From IMG/VR virus record IMGVR_UViG_3300049215_000850, positions 1 through 56,678 of that record: a stretch of DNA of 56,678 nt; one strand, 5' to 3'. A model generated the notes under the pieces. The model searched no databases and was not told where the DNA came from. It saw only the letters and a list, made by a program, of their open reading frames with translations. Of this stretch, positions 42,811 through 51,415 are shown in pieces (the stretch's first letter is position 1; every line of letters starts with the position of its first letter). A program made the position numbers and the translations under genes. Source of the DNA: a virus.

Positions 42811-42867
42811 GTCTTGACTCGCGCGTCCCGCTGCGTACGATTCCTCAACCTACTCACGGAGGCAGTA

Positions 42868-45615
42868 GTGCTAAGAACCCACTGGCTGACCAGTTCCTCT
42901 GCAGCCAAAGCGTATTTCCGCCAATCCGATTACTACGCTTCCACGCCGGGCGAATGGCTTGGCCGTGGTGCCGAGGTTCTCGGGCTCAAAGGTGCCGCGC
43001 GCGCCGAAGACTTCGACCTGCTCTGTGACAACATCGACCCGCGCACTGGGGAGCTGCTCAGACCGCTCGCTCGCGAGGAAGGCCGAGTCGGCATGGACTT
43101 GACGTTCAACAGCACGAAGAGCGTTGGCATTGCCCGCGAGCTGGCCGGGCGTGGGAACGCTGGCGACCCGCACATCGAAGAGGCCCACCGTGATGCCGTC
43201 CGCTACGCCATGAGCTTCGTCGAGGCCGATATTCAGGCACGCGTTCGCGTCGGCGGGAAGAACGAAGACCGCGTGACCGGGAACATGGTCGCGTACCGGG
43301 TGACTCACCGGGATACTCGCATTTCAGCCGAAGACCAGAAGCCGGATATGTCGCTGCATGACCATGTGTTCGTTCTGAACACGACCTATGATGCTGTCGA
43401 GGGCAAGTGGAAAGCCGCCCAGATGGGGCAGGTGAAGCACGACGCCCCGTATTACGAGGCCATCTACCACAACCGTCTGGCCGCGAACCTCCGTGAGCTT
43501 GGCTACGGCATCCGTCGCAAGGACAAGGCCTTTGAAATCACAGGGGTCTCCGAGGACCTCGTGAAGAAGTTCAGCCGTCGCCGCGAATACATCAAGGCGG
43601 TGGCCGAGAAGCTCGGTATCACGAGCGCGGCAGGGATGGACAAGCTCGGGGCGACCACCCGTCTGGGCAAGGCGAAGGAACTGGCCGACGACTTGAACGG
43701 CTACTACGTCAGCCGACTCACTGAGCAGGAACGTCAGCAGCTTGGCAACCTGATTGGCAAGCCGTCCTACCTGTGCAGCGAGCAACAGGCCGTCGGCTTT
43801 GCCATCGGGCACATGTTCGAGCGGTCGAGCGTCGTGGACGAACGGAGGCTCTATGAGACGGCCTTGCGACAGGGTATAGGTTCGGTGTCGCCGGAGGACG
43901 TGAAGGCCGAGGCGAAGCGGCAAGGTGTTCTTCTGAAGGGTGGCGAGGCAACCACGCGGGACGTGCTGGCAGAGGAAGGCCGTATCATCGCCTTTGCCCG
44001 CGAAGGAAGAGGGACGTGCAGGCCGATGGGAGTTGTACGAGAAAATCGTACAACTGAGCGCGCACGGTCAGAGCCGCAGAATTCCTTAGTTTCTGGTGCG
44101 AAAGAGGGTGAAAACCGCGCACTTGGCGCGCGCCGTGGTCAAGCCGTTGAATTAAAGGACCTTTCCCAAGAACAAGCCGCCATCGCGCGCCACGTCTGGG
44201 AATCGCCCGACCGGGTCATCATGATTCGCGGGGCTGCCGGCACGGGCAAGACGCACACCATGAAGGCGACCATCGCCGGGATTGACCGCCCCGTGGTCGT
44301 GCTGGCCCCCTCCGCCGACGCAAGCCGGGGCGTGCTCCGCAAGGAAGGCTTCGAGGAAGCCGATACCGTGGCCCGGTTCCTCATGGACGAGAAGTTTCAG
44401 GAGAAGGCCAAGGGCGGCGTCATCTGGGTCGATGAGGCCGGGCTTCTGGGCATCCGTCAGGTTCGGTCGGTCTTCGACGTTGCCGAGCGTCTGGGTGCTC
44501 GTGTCGTCCTCCAGGGCGACAAGCGTCAGCATGCCAGTGTCGAGCGGGGTGCGACGCTCCGGGTACTCGAGCAGTTCGCTGGGCTGCCCGTGGCCGAGCT
44601 GAAGGACATCCGACGCCAGAAAGGCGAGTACAAGGCCGCGGTCGAGTCGCTATCCAAGGGTGACTTTCTGGCTGGCTATGATAGCCTCGACGCGCTCGGC
44701 TGGGTGAAGCAGACTCCGGTGTTCGACCACAACAAGCCGCTGGTCGATGACTTCATGGCGGCGTTGGATGCGAACAAGTCGGTGCTGGTCGTGGCTCCGA
44801 CCCACATCGAGGGCGCGGAAATCACGGCAGATATCCGTGCGAAGCTCAAGGAACGGGGGATAGTTGGCAAGGATGAAAAGGCTATTGAGACGTTGGTTCC
44901 GCTCAATTGGACGGAAGCCGAAAGGGGCGACCTCGAACGCTACGACGGAACCGAGGTCATGCAGTTCCACCGCAACTCCGGCTCCTTCCGTGCCGGAGAC
45001 CGAATCCGCGTTATCGACTGGAAGCGTGGAGACTCGTTTAGCAGCCCTTCGCACTTCTCTGTCTACTCGAAAGGAAGCCTCCCGCTCGCGGTGGGAGACG
45101 TTATCCGAATCACCGCCAACGGAAAGACGCTGGACGACAAGCATAAGCTCAACAACGGAGCGACGTATCAGGTCAAGGGATTCGACGAGAAGGGAAACGT
45201 CGTCCTCGGCAACGGATGGGTCGTCGCCCGAGACTTCGGGCACATGACGCACGGGTACGTCACGACCTCCCACGCCTCGCAGGGCAAGACTGTTGACCGC
45301 GTGCTGATAGCGATGGGTCACGAGTCACGTCCGGCCATCAATGCCGAACAGTTCTACGTCAGCGTGTCTCGTGGTCGAGACGGTGCGACGGTCTACAGCG
45401 ACCTCTCCTCCGCGACGCTTCGTGAAGCCATCCAGCGTTCGGACAAACGGAAGTCGGCAACTGAGCTTGTCGGGAAACAAAAGCCGAAGCCCCGCGCGAA
45501 GATTCTGCAGTTCATGACGAAAGCCCGGAAGGTCGCAAGAGCGTTGCGGGAACGTGCGGCAAGTGCTATCGAGGGAGTGACCAAGCGAAAGGAGTCGCAG
45601 CGTGAGCGAGCTTGA
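42868..45615 (+). CDS. MobF-family relaxase-helicase (TrwC/TraI-like)
   Basis: The 915-residue protein has an N-terminal relaxase domain: Tyr cluster (Y16, Y22, Y23), MDLTFNSTKSV (about 76-86) and a His group (H147, H164, H166 in SLHDHVFVLN) for metal binding. It has a C-terminal RecD-like helicase with Walker A AAGTGKT (near 457) and Walker B VDEAG (near 518). It should nick at a transfer origin, bind the 5' end and unwind DNA for export. The GTG at 42868 is chosen because GGAGG lies 5 nt upstream and the family start follows directly; an in-frame TTG 54 nt earlier is less likely. A relaxase is most unusual among phage genes. Confidence 0.9.
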   Translation: MLRTHWLTSSSAAKAYFRQSDYYASTPGEWLGRGAEVLGLKGAARAEDFDLLCDNIDPRTGELLRPLAREEGRVGMDLTFNSTKSVGIARELAGRGNAGDPHIEEAHRDAVRYAMSFVEADIQARVRVGGKNEDRVTGNMVAYRVTHRDTRISAEDQKPDMSLHDHVFVLNTTYDAVEGKWKAAQMGQVKHDAPYYEAIYHNRLAANLRELGYGIRRKDKAFEITGVSEDLVKKFSRRREYIKAVAEKLGITSAAGMDKLGATTRLGKAKELADDLNGYYVSRLTEQERQQLGNLIGKPSYLCSEQQAVGFAIGHMFERSSVVDERRLYETALRQGIGSVSPEDVKAEAKRQGVLLKGGEATTRDVLAEEGRIIAFAREGRGTCRPMGVVRENRTTERARSEPQNSLVSGAKEGENRALGARRGQAVELKDLSQEQAAIARHVWESPDRVIMIRGAAGTGKTHTMKATIAGIDRPVVVLAPSADASRGVLRKEGFEEADTVARFLMDEKFQEKAKGGVIWVDEAGLLGIRQVRSVFDVAERLGARVVLQGDKRQHASVERGATLRVLEQFAGLPVAELKDIRRQKGEYKAAVESLSKGDFLAGYDSLDALGWVKQTPVFDHNKPLVDDFMAALDANKSVLVVAPTHIEGAEITADIRAKLKERGIVGKDEKAIETLVPLNWTEAERGDLERYDGTEVMQFHRNSGSFRAGDRIRVIDWKRGDSFSSPSHFSVYSKGSLPLAVGDVIRITANGKTLDDKHKLNNGATYQVKGFDEKGNVVLGNGWVVARDFGHMTHGYVTTSHASQGKTVDRVLIAMGHESRPAINAEQFYVSVSRGRDGATVYSDLSSATLREAIQRSDKRKSATELVGKQKPKPRAKILQFMTKARKVARALRERAASAIEGVTKRKESQRERA

Positions 45616-46012
45616 AAAGAAGCTGATGGCAATCAAGGCCTCGAAGGAAAAGCCCGCGAACGAACAGGGTGAGAGCCCGGAAAGCGAAGACCTCGGCCCG
45701 TGCGCATCGAGGCCGATGCCCAAAGGCTGGGTGGGCATCTACGTGTTCAACGGAACCGAGGACACGCGCGCCTTCCAGTACCAGCACATGGGCTACGAGA
45801 GCTTCGCGGCGAACGGAACGTCATTCGCGATGGAGTTCAACATCCCGGAGAAGTGGCGGATGACGGTCTCGGGCCACAAGCTGTGGGAAATCTTCCTCGG
45901 TATCCACCACCACAAGTTGGAGTGGATTCGGAAAGCGGACCGCGATTTCGCGGATGACGGCAAGCCGATCATCACGGGCATCAGTATCGAGCAGGTCAAG
46001 GAAGAGAAGTAA
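45602..46012 (+). CDS. Hypothetical relaxase-linked protein (136 aa)
   Basis: The GTG start overlaps the relaxase end by 14 nt, so it is translationally coupled. The N-terminal 35 residues are charged and low in complexity. A folded part follows (GWVGIYVFNGTEDTRAFQYQ, and a GIHHHKLEW turn). It may be a relaxosome or regulatory partner, which is inferred only from coupling. Confidence 0.6.
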   Translation: MSELEKKLMAIKASKEKPANEQGESPESEDLGPCASRPMPKGWVGIYVFNGTEDTRAFQYQHMGYESFAANGTSFAMEFNIPEKWRMTVSGHKLWEIFLGIHHHKLEWIRKADRDFADDGKPIITGISIEQVKEEK

Positions 46013-46034
46013 GGCTTCCGTGTTTCCGAGCAGC

Positions 46035-46301
46035 TCAATCGCCGCAAGCGAAGCGGTTGGCCTTGCTGGCCTCCGGGAACATCTGCAATTCGGGCTCGTG
46101 CCGCCCGGTGTCGGGATTGAATCGCGGCACGATGCGGGCCACCAAAGCATTGCCCTCCCAGACGCCGATAGCGGATTCGATGTCGTCGTTCCAGTAGTTG
46201 TGTGCGAAGTCGCGGAATGCTTCCGGCAGGTTAGGGGCGTCGATAGAGACAATGAACAGGTATGCATTGGCCGAGTGCCAGATAAAAGAAAACTTGAACA
46301 C
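46035..46301 (-). CDS. Hypothetical protein (88 aa)
   Basis: I start at the GTG at 46301, which has a GGAGG ribosome site; the longer ATG at 46370 lies in an inverted repeat and reads poorly. The protein starts FKFSFIWHSANAYLF and ends Cys/Gly/Asp. No domain recognised. It converges on the relaxase-linked gene. Confidence 0.55.
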   Translation of the reverse strand: MFKFSFIWHSANAYLFIVSIDAPNLPEAFRDFAHNYWNDDIESAIGVWEGNALVARIVPRFNPDTGRHEPELQMFPEASKANRFACGD

Positions 46302-46353
46302 GGCGTGGCCTCCGGTAAGGGGCGGGTTCCTGTTATGAATACCCTGTTTGACT

Positions 46354-46512
46354 GAATGTCGCCGCGACATTCGTTGGCAAACGGGGGCGAAAGCCTATCC
46401 CCATCGGGTTGGGTGAATCAGTCAAGGTTGAGCCGGACGGCTGCACAAGCGAAGCACGGAAGCTGGTAGGCGACGCCTTTACTGAGAGGGCAACGCCCTT
46501 CTGACAGCCCGG
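46354..46512. other. Structured non-coding stretch with consecutive hairpins
   Basis: No gene is seen. Hairpins follow one another: GAATGTCG-ccg-CGACATTC (46354-46372, perfect 8-bp arms), GGGG...CCCC with a GCGAAAGC core, GCCG-ga-CGGC, GGCG-a-CGCC and AGGGC-aac-GCCCT near the end. It may be a structured RNA, a transfer or replication site, or a terminator group. The strand is unknown. Confidence 0.35.
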
Positions 46513-46950
46513 TCAACGCTCCAGGTATTCGGCGTCCATCTGACGCCTGCGGTCGGCAAACTTCCTTGCCAAGAGGGCGGTTTCGTCAAACGCCCCATCG
46601 CGGTTTGTTTTCAGCCAAGACTGAGCGTCGTTGTAGAAGCGCAGGCCGATGGCTTCCATTTCCCGCTTCTCTTCGGCCGTGCGTTCTTTCCCTCGGTCAA
46701 ATCTCAGACCCACCATATCGGGGCTCGTGGTCGTGACATGATGAACACCCGTCTTTCCGTAGCCGTGCCATCCCCTGACGGTTTCTCCCCATGACTTTGG
46801 CTGCCGTGCGGGGGTCTCAGGGCTGGCGGTAACTGGCTCTTGTGGAGGAGGGCTTTCGGCTGCTGGCGTCTCTAGTTCGCTGGCTGGCTGGACTTGTCCG
46901 GCCTCAATGATTTCCTTGATGGTTTGGGCTGGCTTCTTCTTCCTCGGCAT
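46513..46950 (-). CDS. Hypothetical protein with basic N-terminus (145 aa)
   Basis: The start at ATG 46950 is chosen because a GGAG ribosome site precedes it and the earlier frame is antisense-like. The N-terminus is Lys-rich, a Pro/Glu-rich linker spans residues 20-55, and the C-terminal half is charged helical (EEKREMEAIGLRFYNDAQSW). It could bind nucleic acid. No family is known to me. Confidence 0.55.
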   Translation of the reverse strand: MPRKKKPAQTIKEIIEAGQVQPASELETPAAESPPPQEPVTASPETPARQPKSWGETVRGWHGYGKTGVHHVTTTSPDMVGLRFDRGKERTAEEKREMEAIGLRFYNDAQSWLKTNRDGAFDETALLARKFADRRRQMDAEYLER

Positions 46951-46999
46951 AAGTCTCCGCGCGGTTGTTTTTCCGCCGGAGACATTAGCGCAATAATTG

Positions 47000-47158
47000 C
47001 TACACGTCAACGTTCTTTGATTGCTCATACATCTTGTAGGCACGCCGCCGTGTCTTTTCGGCATCAGGCCATCCCCGTTGCTCCCTCGCCTGCTCGATGA
47101 AAGCAGCGAAGGCGCACGCGTGGAATGGCTCGTCCCAGATGGGGTCTGACGTCGTCAT
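47000..47158 (-). CDS. Small hypothetical protein (52 aa)
   Basis: A 52-residue protein (MTTSDPIWDEPFHACAF start, basic tail) whose ATG overlaps the stop of the next upstream gene as ATGA. The overlap supports translation. No known domain. Confidence 0.5.
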   Translation of the reverse strand: MTTSDPIWDEPFHACAFAAFIEQAREQRGWPDAEKTRRRAYKMYEQSKNVDV

Positions 47159-47457
47159 CTCCCGGCGAACTTACTGTGCTCGAAGGAAGTGCCGTACAGC
47201 TCGTTGATCTGGTCCACGAATTCCGGCTCAGGTGCGGTGACCTCACCCCAGTTTATGTGGGGATCGCCCACCTCACGCTCCGGTGATCCATCTGCATTCA
47301 TGGGGCACCAGAAGATTGTCTCCCGATCTGGCGAGAGAGCTACAACGCACCCAAATGCTTCAAGTCGAATGTGGCTTGCGTCGAGGTGAATCAACAGTTC
47401 GTGGTCCGTATCGACAGCTTGCGTTTTCAGTGTCGATGTGGTCTCAGTATCAGTCAT
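47155..47457 (-). CDS. Hypothetical acidic protein (100 aa)
   Basis: From ATG 47457 the protein has 100 residues, acidic and beta-rich (LIHLDASHIRLEAFGCVVAL). It overlaps the 52-residue gene by 4 nt. A hairpin at 47487-47510 lies upstream. Function unknown. Confidence 0.55.
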   Translation of the reverse strand: MTDTETTSTLKTQAVDTDHELLIHLDASHIRLEAFGCVVALSPDRETIFWCPMNADGSPEREVGDPHINWGEVTAPEPEFVDQINELYGTSFEHSKFAGR

Positions 47458-47486
47458 AATCGCTACTCCATTAGCGGTTAATAAGG

Positions 47487-47510
47487 TGGGGAGGCTGTCG
47501 GGCCTCCCCA
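47487..47510. terminator. Hairpin between two leftward genes
   Basis: The 9-bp perfect stem TGGGGAGGC / GCCTCCCCA with a 6-nt loop lies between two minus-strand genes. TTTT follows on the plus strand and ACCTTATT on the minus strand. It is most likely a terminator or attenuator after the 87-residue gene, but no minus-strand T-run confirms this. Confidence 0.45.
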
Positions 47511-47545
47511 TTTTCGTATCACGGTCGTGCTTGCAGCGCAACGAT

Positions 47546-47809
47546 TCATGCGGCCTGTTCGGACTCCCTCCGACTCTTGGCATCGGCCTGCTTCTGCATC
47601 TTGATCCACGCGTAAGCCTCGCGGAGCAGTTCGGCCATCGGCAGCAGGTCGTCGGAGTTGAGCGAATCGGTTTCCCTCCAAGTGTCGTCTCCGTCCCGGT
47701 ATGAACGCTGGGGCGTCACCGAGTAGTACGTCTTGCCTTCGGTGCTGGTGTTGCGCCAGATGACAGCCTGCAGGACGCCATCTCGGATTTTATGAGCGGG
47801 TGATGACAT
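47546..47809 (-). CDS. Hypothetical protein of plasmid type (87 aa)
   Basis: An 87-residue protein with a KIRDGVLQAVIWRNTSTEGK start and YYSVTPQRSYRDGDDTWRET, a pattern I associate with small plasmid-borne proteins of unknown role. A C-terminal charged helix follows. It is divergent from parB across a 450-bp non-coding region and may share regulatory sites with it. Confidence 0.6.
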   Translation of the reverse strand: MSSPAHKIRDGVLQAVIWRNTSTEGKTYYSVTPQRSYRDGDDTWRETDSLNSDDLLPMAELLREAYAWIKMQKQADAKSRRESEQAA

Positions 47810-47859
47810 GGTCTTTCTCCTTCGTTTCTGGACGCTTTATTGCATCCGTGGATAAGCGA

Positions 47860-48150
47860 CCGCATCGGCCATAGACGGGGATGTCAACCGCAGGGGGTAG
47901 GGTCCCGCTACAGGTTGATGAACCCGGCGGCTGATGCAGCTTCCATGGAGGATGCAGGCTTAGCGGACTGACGAGGAGTGACCGTCAGCATGCCCGTGCA
48001 ATCTGCCACGAGGCGACTCGCGGGCAGCTATCTATACGCCCGTACAAAGGCCCCTCGCGCTTCCTCTGGGTACGCCGTTGGTTATCACCGCAATTCGCAT
48101 CAAGCTCATGGAAACGGGCGTAGAAAAATTCTGTGCCTTGCGCCGCAAGG
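47860..48150. other. Structured, repeat-rich region upstream of parB
   Basis: The 452-bp gap between divergent genes (47810-48261) holds no convincing gene but several inverted repeats. They are CTGACG/CGTCAG (47968-47973, 47983-47988), ACGCCCGT/ACGGGCGT (48036-48043, 48114-48121), and the 15-bp palindrome CCTTGCG-C-CGCAAGG (48136-48150), plus small hairpins GGTT-gatg-AACC and GTAG...CTAC. It is a good candidate for partition sites, a replication origin or a structured RNA. The palindrome 112 bp before parB is the best parS-like candidate. Confidence 0.4.
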
Positions 48151-48261
48151 GTTTGCGCCGATTCGCACCGGGTTTTCAAGAAGATTCTGGGGTCCGTGGG
48201 GGCGGCTCGCTAGATTCCCCCGCCATTCGACTGCCCGGTGATTCTCAGAAAGGATTTCTCA

Positions 48262-49053
48262 ATGGCTCAACTGGCAACGAAGCCTGTGTCGTGGCTCAAG
48301 CCCGACCCGAACCAACCCCGCCGCCATTTCGACGAAGCGGAACTCCGCCTGCTCGGGGAGTCGCTCCGCAAGCGACAACTCCAGCCCGTTCTAGCCCGTC
48401 CTGACGGCACCATCATCGCCGGGGAACGGCGGTTCCGGGCGGCCACGCTTGTCGGCCTGAAGGAGTTGCAGGTCGTCGTGACCGACGAAGCTCTGTCCGA
48501 AGCAGAGGTCAGGGCAATCCAACTCACCGAGAACATCCACCGGGCCGACCTGACCGGGCATGAGAAGTGGCAGGCGTGCCGGGAGCTGCTCGAACTCAAC
48601 CCCGGCTGGATGGCCAAAGACCTGGCCGAGCACCTACACCTCGACCCTTCATCGGTCACGCGGCTGCTCTCTCCGGGCAAGTGCATCCCCGAGGCTCAGG
48701 AAGCCCTCGCCGCCGGGAAACTGGGCATCAGCGACTGTTACGCGATTTCCAAGCTCCCCCCGGAAGACCAACCCGGCCTGCTGGCTCTCAAGCTTGGCGG
48801 CGCGAGCCGCGACGCGCTGGAGCGTCAGGGACGGAAGAAGCGGTCGGCAAGTGCCCCGACGGTGCGCGCCAGCAAAATCAGGTGCCCGCTGGTGGGCGGC
48901 GCGACGGTCACGGTGGCGGGAGATGACATCAGCCTCGACGACGCAATCGAGTCGCTGAAAGACGCGCTCAAGGCCATGCAGAAGGCACGAGATACCGGGC
49001 TGGATGCGAAGACGGCTCAAGCCGTCTGGAAGGACGTTGCGCGGGCCGGTTAG
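48262..49053 (+). CDS. parB: ParB-family DNA-binding protein
   Basis: The 263-residue protein has the ParB N-terminal domain (PDPNQPRRHFDEAELRLLGES, then GERRFRAATLVG and LTENIHRADLTGHEKW) and a helix-turn-helix (WMAKDLAEHLHLDPSSVTRLLS). The domain order is that of partition and Noc/Spo0J-like proteins. No ParA gene is visible in the window. It may partition a circular form or act as a regulator. The ATG at 48262 has AAAGGA upstream, better than the one at 48238. Confidence 0.88.
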   Translation: MAQLATKPVSWLKPDPNQPRRHFDEAELRLLGESLRKRQLQPVLARPDGTIIAGERRFRAATLVGLKELQVVVTDEALSEAEVRAIQLTENIHRADLTGHEKWQACRELLELNPGWMAKDLAEHLHLDPSSVTRLLSPGKCIPEAQEALAAGKLGISDCYAISKLPPEDQPGLLALKLGGASRDALERQGRKKRSASAPTVRASKIRCPLVGGATVTVAGDDISLDDAIESLKDALKAMQKARDTGLDAKTAQAVWKDVARAG

Positions 49054-49307
49054 ACGCTGACAAACTCGCCGTTCGTGAGGTAGCCGTGCCAGCCACAACC
49101 GCGAAGGTGATGAATCGAGGGGGTGAAGGTGTGGGCCTGCTTATCCATAACCCAGCTCGGATGATTGTCGCCTTGGCGTTCATCTAAGGCTGATTCATTC
49201 CCACAGCCGGGGCACTTGATGAGCGCACCATTCGGCTCCGTGTAAATGACCGCGCCTGCACCGGCATTCTCGAAGTCTTCGTAGATGTTGCAGATGTGTG
49301 CTTTCAT
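49050..49307 (-). CDS. Zinc-binding DUF6527-like protein (85 aa)
   Basis: The 85-residue protein has CPGCG, a conserved HPSW segment and RGCGWHGYLTNGEF near the end. This is the pattern of the DUF6527 family, in which Cys and His probably bind zinc. It overlaps the end of parB by 4 nt tail-to-tail. Function unknown. Confidence 0.7.
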   Translation of the reverse strand: MKAHICNIYEDFENAGAGAVIYTEPNGALIKCPGCGNESALDERQGDNHPSWVMDKQAHTFTPSIHHLRGCGWHGYLTNGEFVSV

Positions 49308-49341
49308 CAGAAAGCCTTACCACGACACGGAGGTTCAGTCA

Positions 49342-49521
49342 ATGACCACAGCAATCTTCATCGTCATCGTCGTGCTGGTGGTGCTTGTCGTCATCACATG
49401 CGTGCTTCTCGTGGCCATGGAGCTGCATCAGGCGGCAGCCACTCGGGGCACGGTCGAACGGCGGCTGCTGGAAACGAAGCTCGAACTCAGGAGATTGCGC
49501 AAGGAGTTGGCGGAGAGGTGA
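49342..49521 (+). CDS. Small membrane protein with coiled-coil tail (59 aa)
   Basis: From ATG 49342 the protein has one membrane helix (IFIVIVVLVVLVVITCVLLV, about residues 5-24) and then a charged heptad helix. GGAGG lies about 9 nt upstream. Location just before the coupling protein gene and a terminator suggests it is a separate unit. It may be a membrane scaffold for transfer or phage proteins. Confidence 0.6.
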   Translation: MTTAIFIVIVVLVVLVVITCVLLVAMELHQAAATRGTVERRLLETKLELRRLRKELAER

Positions 49522-49530
49522 CAAACAAAA

Positions 49531-49556
49531 AGGGCAGCCGTTCTAGCGACTGCCCT
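49531..49556 (+). terminator. Terminator-like hairpin before the coupling protein
   Basis: AGGGCAG pairs with CTGCCCT (49531-49537 and 49550-49556) across a 12-nt loop, just 9 nt after the stop of the small membrane gene. The T-run is poor (CCCTGCG), so it may act by partial termination. Confidence 0.45.
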
Positions 49557-49667
49557 CCCTGCGCCTTGCCAATCACCCAGCGTCTAGAACCGCTGAACGA
49601 CTAACTCAGCCTCTTGCTCTCAGGTTGTGTATGGCACCGACCGTGCCACATCGATAGGAGTCTGTCA

Positions 49668-51407
49668 ATGCGTTTCACCCGCCTCATTCTCATCGCCTCC
49701 ATCCTGCTGGCCGCCTACAGCACCGCGCTGCTCGTCTACCTGTTCCCGTGGGCGTGGCTGGCTCTGGCCATCGGCGTCCTCTACGGGCTGGCCAAGCGCG
49801 GCATCCGCTACACCGCATACGGCACGGCTCGGTGGGCGAATTCCAGCGACCTGCCGCGCAACGATGGCTTCCTGCTCGGCCATCTTGGCGGCTCCCGGCC
49901 TTCCATCCTGTTCGGCATCGTCGTCCTGCTGCATCCCCGCGTTTCGTCTGCCGTGGCCTGCGACACATTCCTCTCGACCATGCGGAAGAAGGCGAAACAG
50001 CTCATCCGCATCCCCGTGGTTCACACCGCCGTTTTCTCTCCGACAGGCGGGGGAAAGGGCGTGTCTTTCGTCATCCCGCACCTGCTCACCTGCCCGGAAT
50101 CGACGGTGGTCGTGGACTTCAAGGGCGAGAACGCCAAGGCCACGATGCGGGCGCGTCGGGCCATGGGTCACAAGGTCGTGCTGCTCGACCCGTTCAAGGT
50201 CGTGACTCAGGAACCCGACACGTTCAACCCGCTGGATTTCATCGACAAGGATTCCTCAGTCGCCATCGATGAGTGCCGCGACCTGGCCGAAGCCCTCGTC
50301 ATCAGGACGGGTCAGGAACGCGAGCCGCATTGGGCGGATTCCGCCGAGGTCTGGATTGCCGCGATGCTCGCCACCGTCGCGAACTACGGGGATGGCTCCG
50401 ACAGGTCACTGCAGGCCGTGCGGATGCTCCTGACCGACACGGAGAAGATGCAGGCCGCCATCAAGCTGATGTGTGAGTCCGACGATTGGGGCGGGATGCT
50501 CTCCCGGCTCGGCCACCAGCTCACGCACTTCAAGGAGAAGGAACTCGGCTCGACGCTCACGACCACCAATCGGTTCATGCGGTTCCTCGATACCTCGGCG
50601 ATTGCGGAAAGCACGAAAGCCAGCAGCTTCGCCCCCGCCGACCTGCTCAAGGGCAAGATGACGGTCTACCTCATCCTTCCCCCGGAACACATGCGGGCTC
50701 AGGCGGCACTTCTCCGGACGTGGATAGGCTCGATGCTCCGGGCGGTGGTGCGCGGCGGACTGTCGGAGCGCAGGGTGCATTTCGTGCTGGACGAGGCCGC
50801 AACCCTCGGTCACATGGACGCGCTCGATGACGCGGTGGACAAGCTCCGGGGCTACGGAGTTCGGCTCCAGTTCTATTACCAGTCGCTCGGGCAGCTCAAG
50901 AAGTGCTGGCCGGAGGGACAGGACCAGACGCTGCTCTCGAACACGACTCAGGTCTTCTTCGGGGTCAACGACCAGCAGACGGCGGAGTACGTCAGCAACC
51001 GCCTCGGCGAAGAAACCATCGTCATCAACAGCGGTGGGTCGAGCTCAGGCAGGAGCAGCCAGAGCAGCCCGCAGAGCAGCAACCAAAGCTACTCGTGGAA
51101 CGAGAGTGGCAACTGGCAGCAGCACGGGCGCAAGCTGCTCAAGCCGGAGGAGGTCGTATCGCTGCCGGAGCGCACGGCCATCACGTTCACGCCCGGAACA
51201 CCGCCAATCTGCACCACGCTGGTGCGGTACTACGAACCCGATTTCGGCAGGAAACCCGGAAGGTTCTGGCCTGCGGTCAGGGCTTTCGGCAACGCGGTGC
51301 TGTTGCTGGCTGCGGTGGGGCTAGCTGCGCTGGCCCTGACGCAGATGGCGGGTGAGGAGAGCGCGCCGGAGCGTCCGGCCGCCTCGGATTTCTGGCTTCT
51401 CAGGTGA
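49668..51407 (+). CDS. TraG/VirD4-type coupling protein, membrane anchored
   Basis: The 579-residue coupling ATPase would feed relaxase-DNA to a secretion channel. Two N-terminal membrane helices (about 5-20 and 22-42) are followed by Walker A SPTGGGKG (124-131) and Walker B VHFVLDEAATLG (about 367-378). A Ser-rich low-complexity stretch (about 455-490) and a final hydrophobic helix (about 540-565) follow. I start at ATG 49668, where TAGGAG lies 7 nt upstream. The gene is followed by an 88-residue gene and tiny membrane proteins. It is a distant paralogue of the soluble ATPase at 1302. No VirB4/TraC or other mating-pair gene is in the window. Confidence 0.9.
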   Translation: MRFTRLILIASILLAAYSTALLVYLFPWAWLALAIGVLYGLAKRGIRYTAYGTARWANSSDLPRNDGFLLGHLGGSRPSILFGIVVLLHPRVSSAVACDTFLSTMRKKAKQLIRIPVVHTAVFSPTGGGKGVSFVIPHLLTCPESTVVVDFKGENAKATMRARRAMGHKVVLLDPFKVVTQEPDTFNPLDFIDKDSSVAIDECRDLAEALVIRTGQEREPHWADSAEVWIAAMLATVANYGDGSDRSLQAVRMLLTDTEKMQAAIKLMCESDDWGGMLSRLGHQLTHFKEKELGSTLTTTNRFMRFLDTSAIAESTKASSFAPADLLKGKMTVYLILPPEHMRAQAALLRTWIGSMLRAVVRGGLSERRVHFVLDEAATLGHMDALDDAVDKLRGYGVRLQFYYQSLGQLKKCWPEGQDQTLLSNTTQVFFGVNDQQTAEYVSNRLGEETIVINSGGSSSGRSSQSSPQSSNQSYSWNESGNWQQHGRKLLKPEEVVSLPERTAITFTPGTPPICTTLVRYYEPDFGRKPGRFWPAVRAFGNAVLLLAAVGLAALALTQMAGEESAPERPAASDFWLLR

Positions 51408-51415
51408 GGTGAACC

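Noticed and set aside
47880-47990. Cobalamin riboswitch
   Set aside because: A GGGTCCCGCTAC segment recalled part of the motif, but no B12 box is found and the adjacent gene is not a cobalamin gene.
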